A stretch of DNA of 34,700 nucleotides, taken from assembly GCF_010692555.1 (NCBI RefSeq), contig NZ_JAAHHG010000058.1:1-34700 (forward strand), in the 5' to 3' direction. The position numbers were made by a program, and so were the translations under genes. The notes below the pieces were generated by a model. It made no database searches, had not been told where the DNA came from, and saw only the letters and a list, made by a program, of their open reading frames with translations. Positions 1-9,377 of this stretch are shown here, in pieces (within the stretch, counting starts at the first letter, position 1; every line of letters begins with the position of its first letter). The DNA comes from Okeania sp. SIO3B5. GTDB taxonomy: Bacteria; Cyanobacteriota; Cyanobacteriia; Cyanobacteriales; Microcoleaceae.

Positions 1-126
1 ATCATGTTCGGTTGAATACTTACACTTTGGACGAAGGAAGGCAGAAGGCAGCTATGCTGGAGGCAGAAGGGAAGAAAGGGTTAAAGGGGATAAAGTTTTT
101 TTATAACTGATTATCCGAACATGATA
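1..126. repeat. MITE-like element A (left end at window edge)
   Basis: This element begins at the window edge with ATCATGTTCGG and ends with CCGAACATGATA, which are mutually inverted termini. It shares its interior (TTGAATACTTACACTTTGGA, then GGCAGAAGG-type repeats and a poly-T stretch) with the elements at 23329-23560, 23996-24122 and 34353-34566. It is non-coding. The left flank and target duplication lie outside the window. Confidence 0.75.
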
Positions 127-293
127 TAACCCCTCCTGGGAGGGGAACGTGGGGAGATGGAAAAAGAGTTGGCAATGGCGCTCAGATTGTTGATTTCAAA
201 CAGTTTGTAGGAGCTAACAGCAGTTCGCCCCTACGGTTTCTTCAAGCTAAAAAATCTGCCGATCGCTGAGTTGCTGACGGCTGAAGTGCTTCT

Positions 294-1616
294 TTAACGC
301 AATTTGAGAATTTCAGCAGTTATAGCCAAACTCTCTTCATATAAAACTTCCCGGCCCCAACGTTGTAACTGTTGAGCCATCAAATATTCTGCTTTCTGAT
401 CGCTCAAAGCACTAACTTGCTCTGTACGACAAGACTGGGCACTACCACCTGCTTCTAATCGCATACAACCAGTATCTTCAGAACACAAAATCGTGCAACA
501 GTCAGCATTGGGATTATTAGACCCCAAACGCACGCCCACTAAATCTCCAGGAATTTCACCATAGTCAGCAGTAGGAATTGCTGCTAACTCAGCTAAAATC
601 TCCTTATCCGTAGGACTGGTAAACTTGACATGAACGATGTCATAATCACCACCAGTCTCAGTGTAAGCTGTAGGCTGCCAATCAAGACGACTAGCAAACC
701 AACCCAAGAACATTAGTGCTTGAGCGGCATTACCTTTTTCATAGTCAAGAGTAATTTTATCAATTTCACTCAAGGCAGCACGACGTTGTGGTGGATCGAA
801 AGTGGCAGCAGCTAATTCTTGCCATGCAGAGAGACGATGCCAATTTAAGTCAGCAATATATGTTTGATTTTCGATTAGCTCTTGCATTTTGAGAAATTCT
901 GAATCTGCATCGCTAAAATAAGATGAATCCAGTATAATGCAATTGCTATTTTCACAAAGGTTTCGGAATAATTCTTGTTCTGGGTTGGGAGTAGCTTTCC
1001 ACCAAACAAATTTGGGCAAGTCAGGAATCATCAATGATGTCACAACATCACTAACTCTTTCCAGTGCTTCTTTAGTTCCGCGTAGGGTAATGTATTCACA
1101 GCAGATGAGTGAAGATTCCTTTTTCTGTACTGGGCAATAAGCAGAAACTTGTGCTGTTACCCCTGTATCTTCCCCAAAAGTAGGACATAGCGTAATCACT
1201 CGACAAGGATTTTGAGCTGCGATTACTTCACTAATGCTAAATCCTCTAGCATCCATATTGGAGAATTGCCGAGTTTCTGGAGATTTGGCTGCCCACTCTG
1301 AACGTAACTTGGCGAGAGTCTCGGAGTCTACCCTACCCGTTACTGGTAACTGATAAGCTTTTTGAGCCTCTTTGATGGCATCACGGGCCTCATTGCCGTT
1401 AATACCATCTATTTCACCTTTGTAGAATCCCAAACCAGCCAAAAGTTGCTGAAACTCTTCGGGTTCATATACTACCATGCTGAAAGTAGCTGCTCTGGTA
1501 GCGATCGCAGTTGCTTTTCCTCCATTTTGACCAAGCCAGATTTTACTAAGCTCTGCTTCAATTTCTCCGAGAGAAATATCTTTTGGTTGTTGTAAGGCAA
1601 CAAGTGTTGTACTCAT
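294..1616 (-). CDS. opcA: OpcA, glucose-6-phosphate dehydrogenase assembly/allosteric effector protein
   Basis: OpcA is the cytosolic partner that activates and helps oligomerise glucose-6-phosphate dehydrogenase (Zwf) in cyanobacteria, gating carbon into the oxidative pentose phosphate pathway in the dark. The 440-residue product matches the family in length. Residues about 55-108 look like a peptidoglycan-binding-type helical domain (LLAGLGFYKGEIDGINGNEA and following), which cyanobacterial OpcA proteins carry. The rest is the OpcA fold, with a Cys-rich C-terminal segment (DCCTILCSEDTGC). The start ATG has only a weak purine-rich stretch upstream. It lies last in the fbp-tal-zwf-opcA gene order, 414 bp downstream of zwf, and repeats fill that gap. 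Identification is confident from both sequence and context. Confidence 0.93.
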   Translation of the reverse strand: MSTTLVALQQPKDISLGEIEAELSKIWLGQNGGKATAIATRAATFSMVVYEPEEFQQLLAGLGFYKGEIDGINGNEARDAIKEAQKAYQLPVTGRVDSETLAKLRSEWAAKSPETRQFSNMDARGFSISEVIAAQNPCRVITLCPTFGEDTGVTAQVSAYCPVQKKESSLICCEYITLRGTKEALERVSDVVTSLMIPDLPKFVWWKATPNPEQELFRNLCENSNCIILDSSYFSDADSEFLKMQELIENQTYIADLNWHRLSAWQELAAATFDPPQRRAALSEIDKITLDYEKGNAAQALMFLGWFASRLDWQPTAYTETGGDYDIVHVKFTSPTDKEILAELAAIPTADYGEIPGDLVGVRLGSNNPNADCCTILCSEDTGCMRLEAGGSAQSCRTEQVSALSDQKAEYLMAQQLQRWGREVLYEESLAITAEILKLR

Positions 1617-2030
1617 TTTTCTTGTTTGTAAATGCTTTACTGATGGTTATTTGTAGCGCGTAGCGCTAGGGAATTTTCATTAATGGATAATGGATAATGG
1701 ATAATAAATAATGGATAATTACCTCTTTAACAATGGATAATGGATAATGAAAAGTATCTCTAACTTATCAATTATTCATTGGTAATGAGAGGCTTTAAAC
1801 CAAATTGATCAATTATCCATTATCCATTGGGTAAAAGTAGCGAGCCATGTCATCCGCCAAGAAATAAATTTCTTGGCTCAAAGCAAAAGTCATCTTTAGA
1901 TGACTAAAAGATTTTGGTTATCAAGGCTCCTCTTTTAAGGGGATAAAATAAAGAGAATATTTCAGATTTCAATCCCAGCGCCTCAGCTAGAGGTACTGAT
2001 AACTGATAACTGATAACTGATAACTGAAAC
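1617..2030. repeat. Repeat-filled gap: inverted ATGGATA heptamer arrays and a TGATAAC heptamer element
   Basis: No gene is seen here. Bases 1677-1748 are a tandem heptamer array (ATGGATA units). A shorter copy in inverse orientation lies at 1810-1830, so the two could pair. Bases 1915-2026 hold another element: a CTCTTTTAAGGGGAT-type palindrome followed by four TGATAAC heptamers. The same element recurs, inverted, at 5268-5400, 6899-7010, 10970-11090 and 11167-11285. Confidence 0.8.
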
Positions 2031-3560
2031 CTACAATCGGCGCCAACGACGGCCATCGCGGTTGAGCAACAACTCAGATTCAACTGGTCCCCATGTACCT
2101 GCTTCATACAAAGGTATTGCCTCTGGTGGTGCTGGAGCATCCCAGATACTTAGTATTGGTGTTAATGCTCGCCAAGATGCTTCTACTTCATCACCACGAG
2201 TAAACAGCGTTTGGTCTGCTAACATACAATCAATCAACAATCGACTGTAAGCATCTGTACTGGGTTTACCAAAAGCAGTATCGTAACGGAAATCCATATC
2301 TACTGAACGAGTCCGTAGGGAACTGCCTGGAGTTTTTACCTCAAAACGCATAGAAATTCCTTCATTTGGCTGAATTCGCAAAGCCAATACGTTAGGATTT
2401 GCTTGTTTAGCTGCTGACTGGAACATTAAATATGGTACTTCTTTGAACTGAATCGCGATTTCTGAGACTTTTTTCGGCATTCGCTTACCAGTCCGTAGAT
2501 AAAAGGGTACTCCTTTCCAACGCCAGTTATCAATGTAGAGTTTCAGTGCTGCATAAGTAGGTGTGGTGGAGTTGGGGTCTGCTCCTCCTTCTTCCCGATA
2601 AGCTGGTACATCTTTGCCTTTCATCCAACCGTTTGTATACTGACCGCGAATTGCAGAAAGCTCTAGGCGGTCTAAGTCTGCTAGATGGGTTGCTTGAACT
2701 ACTTTTACTTTTTCGTTACGAATGCTGTCAGCATCGAGGGAATTAGGAGGTTCCATTGCTGTGAGGGAGAATAGTTGCATCAGGTGGTTTTGTACCATGT
2801 CTCGCAGGGCACCTGATGTTTCATAATATCCCGCACGTCCTTCTAGTCCTACTGTTTCTGCAACAGTGATTTGAACGTTATCGACAAATTGACGATTCCA
2901 TAGGGGTTCAAAAATGGCATTAGCAAATCGAAATACCATTAAGTTTTGAACTGTTTCTTTGCCTAGGTAGTGATCGATGCGATATATTTGCTCTTCTGGG
3001 CAAACTTGACGCACAATTTTATTCAGCACCTGAGCAGAGCTGAGGTCTCTACCAAAGGGTTTTTCAATTACTAATCTATGTTTTTTGGGGTCTTCCAACA
3101 TTCCTGCTGCCCCTAACTGTTGAGCAGCTTCTCCAAAAAAGCGTGGTGCTACAGATAAGTAAAATACGCGATTACCTCGCGTACCTCTCTCTTCGTCAAT
3201 TTGGCTCAAAAGTTCTTTTAGTTTTTGGTAATCTTCTGGTTTGTCGATATTACCGGGAGAGTAAAAAATCCCTTTGGCAAAGTCATTCCAGAGTTCTTCA
3301 GATTGTAATCCACCACCAAATTCTTCTACGCCAGTCCGCATTTGTTCGCGGAAGTAATCATGGCTCCATTCTCTGCGTGCTACTCCGACTATTGTTAGTT
3401 CGGGGGGGAGTCTCCGCTCTAGCTTCATTTGATAGAGTGCTGGAACGAGTTTCCTTTGAGTTAGGTCCCCTGAAGCACCGAAGATAATTAAAATCTGGGG
3501 TTCTGGGATTCGGTCTTGTTGTAATCCAACCCGCAAGGGATTTTCTAATAATGCTACCAT
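2031..3560 (-). CDS. zwf: Glucose-6-phosphate 1-dehydrogenase
   Basis: This enzyme oxidises glucose-6-phosphate to 6-phosphogluconolactone with NADP+, the entry step of the oxidative pentose phosphate pathway. The 509-residue length is typical. The N-terminal nucleotide-binding loop reads [19 protein letters not shown] (about residues 25-43). The substrate and catalytic motif is [13 protein letters not shown], with the conserved His and Lys. The start is supported by AAGGAG 12 bases upstream of the ATG. It sits between tal and opcA, the partner that activates it. In cyanobacteria the enzyme is also redox-controlled by thioredoxin, which cannot be judged from sequence alone here. No defects were seen. 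Confidence 0.97.
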   Translation of the reverse strand: MVALLENPLRVGLQQDRIPEPQILIIFGASGDLTQRKLVPALYQMKLERRLPPELTIVGVARREWSHDYFREQMRTGVEEFGGGLQSEELWNDFAKGIFYSPGNIDKPEDYQKLKELLSQIDEERGTRGNRVFYLSVAPRFFGEAAQQLGAAGMLEDPKKHRLVIEKPFGRDLSSAQVLNKIVRQVCPEEQIYRIDHYLGKETVQNLMVFRFANAIFEPLWNRQFVDNVQITVAETVGLEGRAGYYETSGALRDMVQNHLMQLFSLTAMEPPNSLDADSIRNEKVKVVQATHLADLDRLELSAIRGQYTNGWMKGKDVPAYREEGGADPNSTTPTYAALKLYIDNWRWKGVPFYLRTGKRMPKKVSEIAIQFKEVPYLMFQSAAKQANPNVLALRIQPNEGISMRFEVKTPGSSLRTRSVDMDFRYDTAFGKPSTDAYSRLLIDCMLADQTLFTRGDEVEASWRALTPILSIWDAPAPPEAIPLYEAGTWGPVESELLLNRDGRRWRRL

Positions 3561-4014
3561 CTATTGTTGACTCCTTCTAATTAGTTAATTTGGTTAATAT
3601 AGAAGCTTTTCTGTATTTTGCCGAGCTGTGCTATTTTTCAGATCAAATCACACCGGACTTAACGCACAGACACTAAATCGAGTGAGGGCGCAATTCGGAG
3701 CTTTGCGTTAGCAAATGCCATTCGCCCCTACATATATATGGCGTGTTAAAGGTTAATTTGCGTAAGTCCTGTCACAATTAGCTATGACTGTTTTATTGTT
3801 TTGTGGAATGGGCATCTTGCCCGTTCCTGATATTTTCACTCCTTGGCAGGGACAGGCAGGATGGAGACAGGCAGGATGCCTGCTCCCACTTAACTTACCA
3901 CTTAATATTCATCCCACCCCTCAGCAATGCCTAATTTTTAATCATCAGTCAAACCGTTTTTTTTCACGTTTCGGCTGTCGCCGACATGAAAATGACTGAT
4001 GACATAAGATTTTT
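3561..4014. repeat. Repeat-filled gap between tal and zwf
   Basis: There is no gene. Bases 3655-3769 form a MITE-like element with inverted ends GGACTTAACGCA and TGCGTAAGTCC. Bases 3808-3895 contain short GC-rich repeats (GGGCATCTTGCCC palindrome, GGCAGGATG units). Bases 3942-4002 form a hairpin with perfect 10-bp arms TCATCAGTCA/TGACTGATGA around an inner TCGGC/GCCGA stem. The hairpin lies just 3' of tal and has no poly-T tract on the tal-sense side, so it is not a clear terminator. Confidence 0.75.
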
Positions 4015-5163
4015 CTAGCCTGAAACAGGTGCTAATTTCTTAACTTTTTCTTCTAGGGAGTTGATTAAAGAACTAAAGGGTTTGATAAATTTATCGATCC
4101 CTTCTGCTAACAGTTCATCCATTACATGGTTGATATTGATATTAATATCGGGGTCTTTGAGACTTTCTATAAGCTGGATCGCTTCTTCTATATTAGTCTC
4201 TACTCGATTGTCAACATGACAGTGATCAGCACAAGCATCTATGGTTTGGGGAGGCAAAGTATTTACTGTGTCAGGCCCAATTAATTCATCCACATACATC
4301 ACATCACTGTAGGTGGGATTTTTGGTGCTAGTACTTGCCCATAATAGCCTTTGCATTGTTGCACCTTTTGCAGATAGAGCTTTCCAACGATCGCTCTGAA
4401 TTATTTTTTTGTATTCTTGATAGGCTATTTTGGCATTAGCGATCGCTACTTTTCCTTTGATGGTTTCTAGTTTGGCCTTGACAGTTTCATCGGTTACATT
4501 CTTGGTTTTGCTATCAATAGTAGCGTCAATATTACTATCAATGCGACTCAAAAAGAAACTTGCCACAGAAGCTATCTTACTGACATCTTCTCCTTTAGCT
4601 GCTCTTGCTTCTAGACCTTCAATATACGCCCAAGCGGTGTTTACATAGCTTTCTACAGAAAATAGGAGAGTGACATTGACATTAATTCCTTCACTAATAA
4701 CTTTTGTTACTGCTGGTAAACCTTCTGGCGTACCTGGAATTTTAATCATTAGGTTTTCGCGACCGATAGCAGTGTAATAACGAATTGCTTCAGTGATAGT
4801 ACTTTCTGTATCTTTAGCTATAGTAGGTGGAACTTCAATACTAATGTAACCATCTAATCCATTAGTTTGTTCATAAACTGGCATAAATATATCGCAAGCA
4901 TCACGAATATCTTTAAAAACTAGAGATTCGTAGATTTCCATCACTGACTTACCAGCGCTGATACCTGCTTCAATATCTGCATCATAGATAGCATTACCAG
5001 CGATCGCTTTCTCAAAGATAGCGGGATTAGAAGTGATTCCACGAATCCCTTTTTGGGCAATCATATTTTTGAGTTCCCCAGACTCAATGATATTACGACT
5101 GAGATTATCCATCCAGATACTCTGACCGAAGTCTTTGATTTCGAGCAAATGATTAGTTGTCAT
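4015..5163 (-). CDS. tal: Transaldolase
   Basis: Transaldolase moves a dihydroxyacetone unit between sugar phosphates (sedoheptulose-7-phosphate and glyceraldehyde-3-phosphate) in the non-oxidative pentose phosphate pathway. The 382-residue product fits the longer Tal type. It has the N-terminal GIRGITSNPAIFEKAI motif and the Schiff-base lysine region ENLMIKIPGTPEG. The C-terminal half keeps the STKNPTYSDVMYV motif. AAGG lies about 12 bases before the ATG. Its position between fbp and zwf is the usual cyanobacterial arrangement. The gene is intact. Confidence 0.96.
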   Translation of the reverse strand: MTTNHLLEIKDFGQSIWMDNLSRNIIESGELKNMIAQKGIRGITSNPAIFEKAIAGNAIYDADIEAGISAGKSVMEIYESLVFKDIRDACDIFMPVYEQTNGLDGYISIEVPPTIAKDTESTITEAIRYYTAIGRENLMIKIPGTPEGLPAVTKVISEGINVNVTLLFSVESYVNTAWAYIEGLEARAAKGEDVSKIASVASFFLSRIDSNIDATIDSKTKNVTDETVKAKLETIKGKVAIANAKIAYQEYKKIIQSDRWKALSAKGATMQRLLWASTSTKNPTYSDVMYVDELIGPDTVNTLPPQTIDACADHCHVDNRVETNIEEAIQLIESLKDPDINININHVMDELLAEGIDKFIKPFSSLINSLEEKVKKLAPVSG

Positions 5164-5593
5164 AGCTGTCTTACCTTAATTGTTACTATTTTCCTTGGAG
5201 TTTTTTGTGTTCTTATATACTGCAAAAAAAATAACTAAGTTGTTAAATTTTTAAAGGCAGTATTCAAATATCAGTTATCAGTTATCAGTTATCAGTTATC
5301 AGTACCTCTGCCTAAAGTAAAGTGCATTGAAATATTGAACTTGATTTTTTTTCATCCCCTTTAAAGGGGAGGCTTGAGACCTTATTTTTTGGTCAGAAAG
5401 TTGAAATTAAATCTGCGTTCTGATGACAAATTCTTAAAAACCGATGTTAAGTTCTATTAACTAGCTATCAGCTTTTATAGCTCTGGGTAAAACATCCCCG
5501 GTTTCTATAAACCGGAAGGTGCGCGGAGGGGTATCAGTCCCCTTCTAAACGTTTACTGCTGAGGTACTGACTGCTGAGGTGCTGACCGCTTTT
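5164..5593. repeat. Repeat-filled gap between fbp and tal (TTATCAG heptamers)
   Basis: No coding region. Bases 5268-5302 are five TTATCAG heptamers. They are followed by the element body with the palindrome CCCCTTTAAAGGGG (5357-5370) and a poly-T stretch. A second GC-richer inverted segment (ACATCCCCGGTTTCTATAAA, then CCGGAAGG) lies at 5490-5525. CTGCTGAGGTACTGA-type direct repeats lie at 5557-5586. Confidence 0.75.
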
Positions 5594-6652
5594 TTAACCC
5601 TGATGAGAAATGCGTGCTTGTTCCTTAATAAAAGACTCTACAAGTGTCACATCTTCTTTACTGCCAATCACCAATGGTGTACGTTGATGTAGTTCATTTG
5701 CTACAACATCTAATATTTCTTCAGTACCCGTACTAGCTCTACCACCAGATTGTTCTATTAAATAAGCCATAGGTGCTGATTCATATAATAGGCGTAATTT
5801 TCCTTCTGGCTTTTTCACTGTACCTGGGTATAAAAATACGCCACCTTGGTATAAAATTCGATGAAAGTCTCCAACTAATGCACCACCATAACGGGCAGTA
5901 TAACCTTCATGACGATGAACATACCGGATATAATCCCGCATGGAATCATCCCACTGCCAAAAGTTACCTTCGTTGACACTATATATTGGGCCGTGGTCGG
6001 GAGTTTTAATATTCTCATTGGCCAGAATAAACTCACCCAAACTAGGGTCAAGAGTAAATGCGTGAACTCCAGTACCAATGGAATATACTAGCATTGTGCT
6101 AGGGCCATACAAGATATAACCAGCAGCAATTTGTTTACGTCCACTTTGGAGTAAATCTTGAGCGGAACCATCTTCATCGTTGCCTTCTTGTTGCCGAATA
6201 GAGAAGATAGACCCCACGTTTAGATTTATGTCTAAATTAGAGGAACCATCTAGAGGATCGTAAAGTAATGTATAGCGACCTATTGGACAGTTTTCTGGAA
6301 TGTAATAGGGTTTTTCCATCTCTTCGGATGCCAAGCGACAGACAAGGCCACTTTGCTTAAATACCGAGATAAATACATCATTGGCATAGATATCCATCTT
6401 TTTGACGGATTCTCCCTGGACATTAACTGAGCCAGTAAACCCCAAAGCGTCTTCTACTAATCCAGCGCGAGTCAAACGACGAGCGATTAACTTTCCTGCT
6501 AAAGCAATTCGATTCATCAGGGCGCTAATATCTTGAGCATCTGGTGAGAACTGAAGTTGCTGTAGAACATGACGTGATAAGGTTGTACAATCACGATCTA
6601 ATACTTGTGCTTCCTCCAGACGAATGTGGAGGTTTTCCTGGGTATTGACCAT
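5594..6652 (-). CDS. fbp: Fructose-1,6-bisphosphatase class I
   Basis: This enzyme hydrolyses fructose-1,6-bisphosphate to fructose-6-phosphate for gluconeogenesis and the pentose phosphate/Calvin cycles. The 352 residues and the metal-binding signature [20 protein letters not shown] identify a class I enzyme; the class II GlpX/SBPase type looks different. Other family motifs present are [11 protein letters not shown] and the C-terminal [16 protein letters not shown] upstream of the ATG supports this start. It is the first gene of the fbp-tal-zwf-opcA order on this strand and is well preserved. Confidence 0.97.
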   Translation of the reverse strand: MVNTQENLHIRLEEAQVLDRDCTTLSRHVLQQLQFSPDAQDISALMNRIALAGKLIARRLTRAGLVEDALGFTGSVNVQGESVKKMDIYANDVFISVFKQSGLVCRLASEEMEKPYYIPENCPIGRYTLLYDPLDGSSNLDINLNVGSIFSIRQQEGNDEDGSAQDLLQSGRKQIAAGYILYGPSTMLVYSIGTGVHAFTLDPSLGEFILANENIKTPDHGPIYSVNEGNFWQWDDSMRDYIRYVHRHEGYTARYGGALVGDFHRILYQGGVFLYPGTVKKPEGKLRLLYESAPMAYLIEQSGGRASTGTEEILDVVANELHQRTPLVIGSKEDVTLVESFIKEQARISHQG

Positions 6653-7140
6653 AAATATTTAGTTCCTCCATTTTTATTGGTTCCAGTGGTGGCATAGATG
6701 ATTTGCAAAGGCTTTACCTTTACTTGGACTTCTATGACTGGATGTGTCTAACGTTCATCTTATTTAGGCTTGAGCAAGAGGAGGCTAAATTTTATATGAA
6801 CTTTAGATAGTTAATCGCTTTTTGAAGAGTAAAAAGCAAATTTTAAAAGTCAAAAGTTAAAAATATCTAAACGCTTCTAGTTTTACACCTAATGTCATTT
6901 CAGTTATCAGTTATCAGTTATCAGTTATCAGTACCTCTGCAATAAGGAGGCAAGAAAATACGGAATTCTGTTTTTTTTATCCCCTTAATAGGGGAGGCTT
7001 TAGAGCAGAATTTTTAGGTAAAAAAAAGTTTGTGTTATCTACTAAAAAAAATATAGTAGTAACACGAACTTTGTATTATTTAGGAATAAGCAACAAGGGT
7101 AGGCTGGGTTGAGGAACAAAACCCAACAAAGAATGATACT
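6653..7140. repeat. Intergenic repeats upstream of fbp
   Basis: This gap holds any fbp promoter, but no convincing -35/-10 pair was recognised. Bases 6901-6935 are TTATCAG heptamers. They are followed by the same element body as at 5268-5400, with palindrome CCCCTTAATAGGGG near 6982. A terminator-like hairpin is listed separately. Confidence 0.7.
7018..7072 (-). terminator. Rho-independent terminator-like hairpin
   Basis: Read on the minus strand, an imperfect stem of about 19 bp (AAAGTTCGTGTTACTACTA pairing with TAGTAGATAACACAAACTTT) is followed immediately by seven T residues. It lies about 70 bases downstream of the stop of the minus-strand gene at 7141-7542, a plausible place for a terminator. 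It could equally be a MITE remnant. Confidence 0.5.
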
Positions 7141-7542
7141 TTAACCTTGGTCTTTAAAATAAAAGCCCAATGCAACACCCAATAATGTTACTTGTGGGGT
7201 GATAATAATGGGAATCATTTCCCTAATAAACTGCTTATCTGATTGTGGAGAAATAGATGCCAAACCAATCAGAAGATAAGTAATCCCTAACGATGCACCA
7301 AAAAATACTAAAAGTTTTTCAGCAATATTTTTTCTAGTCTTTTCCTGTTCAACTTTTACCCATTTATATATCTGTTTTTTATTTTCATGGCTTAAGTCTT
7401 TATCAGAGATATAATTCTGAATATAGCTGTCAACATCTAGTGTTTCTAGATTTTTTGTTTCTAGATTCTCTGGTATTTCTAGATAGAAAACATTGTCTTG
7501 ACTTTCATTTTCTTCTGGATTGAATTCTTGATTAGTTGTCAT
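7141..7542 (-). CDS. Hypothetical small membrane protein, two TM segments
   Basis: The family is not recognised. The product has 133 residues. Residues 1-75 are acidic and hydrophilic (ENESQDNVFYLEIPENLETK), followed by a basic stretch (EQEKTRKNIAEK). Two hydrophobic segments follow, about 78-97 (LLVFFGASLGITYLLIGLAS) and 109-128 (IPIIITPQVTLLGVALGFYF). They predict an inner-membrane anchor with a cytosolic N-terminal domain. It sits 83 bp downstream of a ribbon-helix-helix gene on the same strand, so the two may be co-transcribed. No function is assigned. Confidence 0.65.
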   Translation of the reverse strand: MTTNQEFNPEENESQDNVFYLEIPENLETKNLETLDVDSYIQNYISDKDLSHENKKQIYKWVKVEQEKTRKNIAEKLLVFFGASLGITYLLIGLASISPQSDKQFIREMIPIIITPQVTLLGVALGFYFKDQG

Positions 7543-7625
7543 GAATAAATGAGGTTGGTAATTGCTAAATTTGACAATTTTTACCCGTCCCCAATATAAA
7601 TATCAAGCAACTAACTACTAAGCTA

Positions 7626-7865
7626 TTATCTGAAAACTACTTCTTTTACTGATTTATCAGAGTTCATAATTAGTACGGTAGAACCTTGCTTTATTTCCTT
7701 CTGAAAATAGGCTTCAGTTGCAATAGCTTTCCGAATTGCTTCATTTTGAGTAATGCCTTGATTAGTAGCAAGAAATTCTAACATTTCAGCGACGTCTGTG
7801 GGCAAAGTTACAGACATTCGCTTTGTAGGGGGACGGGATGTTTGAGTTGTTTTGTTCATCTTCAT
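7626..7865 (-). CDS. Ribbon-helix-helix (CopG/Arc-like) small protein
   Basis: The 79-residue protein has the ribbon-helix-helix pattern: a basic beta strand KRMSVTLPTDVAEML (about residues 16-30), then two helices ending NEAIRKAIATEAYFQ. Such proteins are dimeric DNA-binding repressors, often antitoxins. The C-terminal tail GSTVLIMNSDKSVKEVVFR resembles the end seen in cyanobacterial CopG-type genes that lack an obvious toxin partner. The only neighbour on the strand is the two-TM gene downstream, which does not look like a known toxin. The role is therefore probably regulatory but unproven. Confidence 0.7.
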   Translation of the reverse strand: MKMNKTTQTSRPPTKRMSVTLPTDVAEMLEFLATNQGITQNEAIRKAIATEAYFQKEIKQGSTVLIMNSDKSVKEVVFR

Positions 7866-8089
7866 ATTGAAGGTAGAGGTAGTATGTGTTTTATTTTAAG
7901 AAGGCAATCTTTAGCCACTTTGTTTAAGTATTACTAAGGAACTTAAATACAATATACACTAAATTTTTGTTTTTGTGGTGTTTTTATTACACCATTTTGG
8001 TGTTCAGTAAATAAAAAATATTTTTGATAATCGAAACTTGTTTTAAGATTACTGTGTAGAGTCAACCAAATATGTTTAGGACTTACGCA

Positions 8090-8190
8090 AAGACACTATA
8101 TAGAAACCCTCACCGTATCTTTGACATTGATTTTCCTTTCTACAACCGGAGCGATCGCATTTCATGTGTGTCGCAAAGCGGAGCGGAGTT
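8090..8190. repeat. MITE-end fragment AGGACTTACGCA
   Basis: AGGACTTACGCAAAGACACTA matches one terminus of the element at 34242-34330. The matching inverted end is not seen here. Bases 8168-8195 (TCGCAAAGCGGAGCGGAG) resemble the inverse of a sequence at 14918-14950. Confidence 0.5.
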
Positions 8191-8371
8191 CTATCGCCCT
8201 TGAAACCATACTTTTTAGGTTGAATAAAGAATCAAGTGCATAGGCGAACAACCCCTTATAAATTTATGATAACACAAAAATTGTGAAGATACAACCATAA
8301 ATCCTCTGAGATTTTTTGAGCTTACAACAATGAGAATGTTTGCGGTTTTCCACTAAGCAGAGAAGGTATAG

Positions 8372-8425
8372 GTGGAAAGATTTAATTATGGGAGTAAGGG
8401 AGTATTTTTAAATCTTTTCTACTAA
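8372..8425 (+). CDS. Candidate micropeptide ORF, unit 1
   Basis: A 17-codon ORF starting at GTG, preceded by AGAAGG. It reads as (GTG)ERFNYGSKGVFLNLFY. It is the only array copy with a non-ATG start and a weakened Shine-Dalgarno sequence. Confidence 0.2.
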   Translation: MERFNYGSKGVFLNLFY

Positions 8426-8611
8426 ATTCGCGATCGCCCTTGAAACCATACTTTTTAGGTTGAATAAAGAATCAAGTGTATAGGCGAACGACCCCTTATA
8501 AATTTATGATAACACAAAAATTGTGAAGATACAACCATAAATCCTCTGAGATTTTTTGAGCTTAAGGAAATGAAAATGTTTGCGGTCTTCCACTAAGCAC
8601 AGAAGGTATAG

Positions 8612-8665
8612 ATGGAAAGATTTAATCATGGGGGTAAGGGAGTATTTTTCAATCTTTTCTACTAA
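8612..8665 (+). CDS. Candidate micropeptide ORF, unit 2
   Basis: The ORF reads MERFNHGGKGVFFNLFY and is preceded by AGAAGGTATAG. It differs from unit 3 by Lys-to-Glu, Tyr-to-His and Ser-to-Gly changes. Length and stop are identical. Confidence 0.22.
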   Translation: MERFNHGGKGVFFNLFY

Positions 8666-8848
8666 ATTCGCGATCGCCCTCTACGCTATTTTTAGTTGAA
8701 CAAAAAGTCAAGTATATAGGCGGACGACCCCTTATAGTTTTATGATAATACAAAAGTTGTGAAGATACAACCATAAATCCTCTGAGATTTTTTTGAGCTT
8801 AAGGAAATGAAAATGTTTGCGGTCTTCCACTAAGCAGAGGAGGTATAG

Positions 8849-8902
8849 ATGAAAAGATTTAATTATGGGAGTAAGGGAGTATTTTTCAATCTTTTCTACT
8901 AA
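8849..8902 (+). CDS. Candidate micropeptide ORF, unit 3
   Basis: The ORF reads MKRFNYGSKGVFFNLFY. The strong Shine-Dalgarno AGAGGAGGT lies four bases before the ATG. This copy and unit 5 look like the consensus. Confidence 0.28.
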   Translation: MKRFNYGSKGVFFNLFY

Positions 8903-9085
8903 ATTCGCGATCGCTCTCTACACTATTTTTGATTGAATAAAAAATCAAGTAAGTAGGCGAGCAGCCCCTTATAAATTTATGATAATACAAAAATTGTGGA
9001 GATACAACCAGAAATACTCTGATTTTTTTTGAGCTTAAGGAAATGAAGATGTTTGCGATCTTCCATTAAGTAGAGGAGGTTATAG

Positions 9086-9139
9086 ATGGAAAGATTGAAT
9101 GATAGAAGTAAGGGAGTATTTTTAAATCTTTTCTACTAA
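9086..9139 (+). CDS. Candidate micropeptide ORF, unit 4
   Basis: The ORF reads MERLNDRSKGVFLNLFY and is preceded by AGAGGAGGTTATAG. This is the most diverged full copy, yet it has no indel inside the ORF although the unit length differs. Confidence 0.25.
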   Translation: MERLNDRSKGVFLNLFY

Positions 9140-9323
9140 ATTCGCGATCGCCCTTGAAACCATACTTTTTGATTGAATAAAAAGTCAAGTGTATAGGCGA
9201 GTAACTCCTTATAGTTTTATGATGACACAAAAATTGTGAAGATACAACCAGAAATCCTCTGAGTTTTTTTAGCTTAAGGAAATGAAAATGTTTGCGGTCT
9301 TCCACTAAGCAGAGGAGGTATAG

Positions 9324-9377
9324 ATGAAAAGATTTAATTATGGGAGTAAGGGAGTATTTTTCAATATTTTCTACTAA
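9324..9377 (+). CDS. Candidate micropeptide ORF, unit 5
   Basis: The ORF reads MKRFNYGSKGVFFNIFY and is preceded by AGAGGAGGTATAG. It is the last copy before the array degenerates. Confidence 0.28.
   Translation: MKRFNYGSKGVFFNIFY

Noticed and set aside
3942-4002. Terminator for tal
   Set aside because: The hairpin is strong, but the minus-strand 3' side has no T-run, and the surrounding DNA is full of repeat palindromes.
5268-5302. Replication-origin iterons
   Set aside because: The TTATCAG array is one of at least five copies of the same element in the window, with no dnaA box cluster or rep gene nearby.
7141-7865. Toxin-antitoxin pair
   Set aside because: The RHH protein could be an antitoxin, but the adjacent two-TM protein has an acidic cytosolic domain, lacks known toxin features, and is 83 bp away without overlap.
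9066-9305. 79-residue minus-strand ORF as a gene
   Set aside because: It lies wholly within the tandem array, is not kept open in the other units, and has no ribosome site or recognisable domain.
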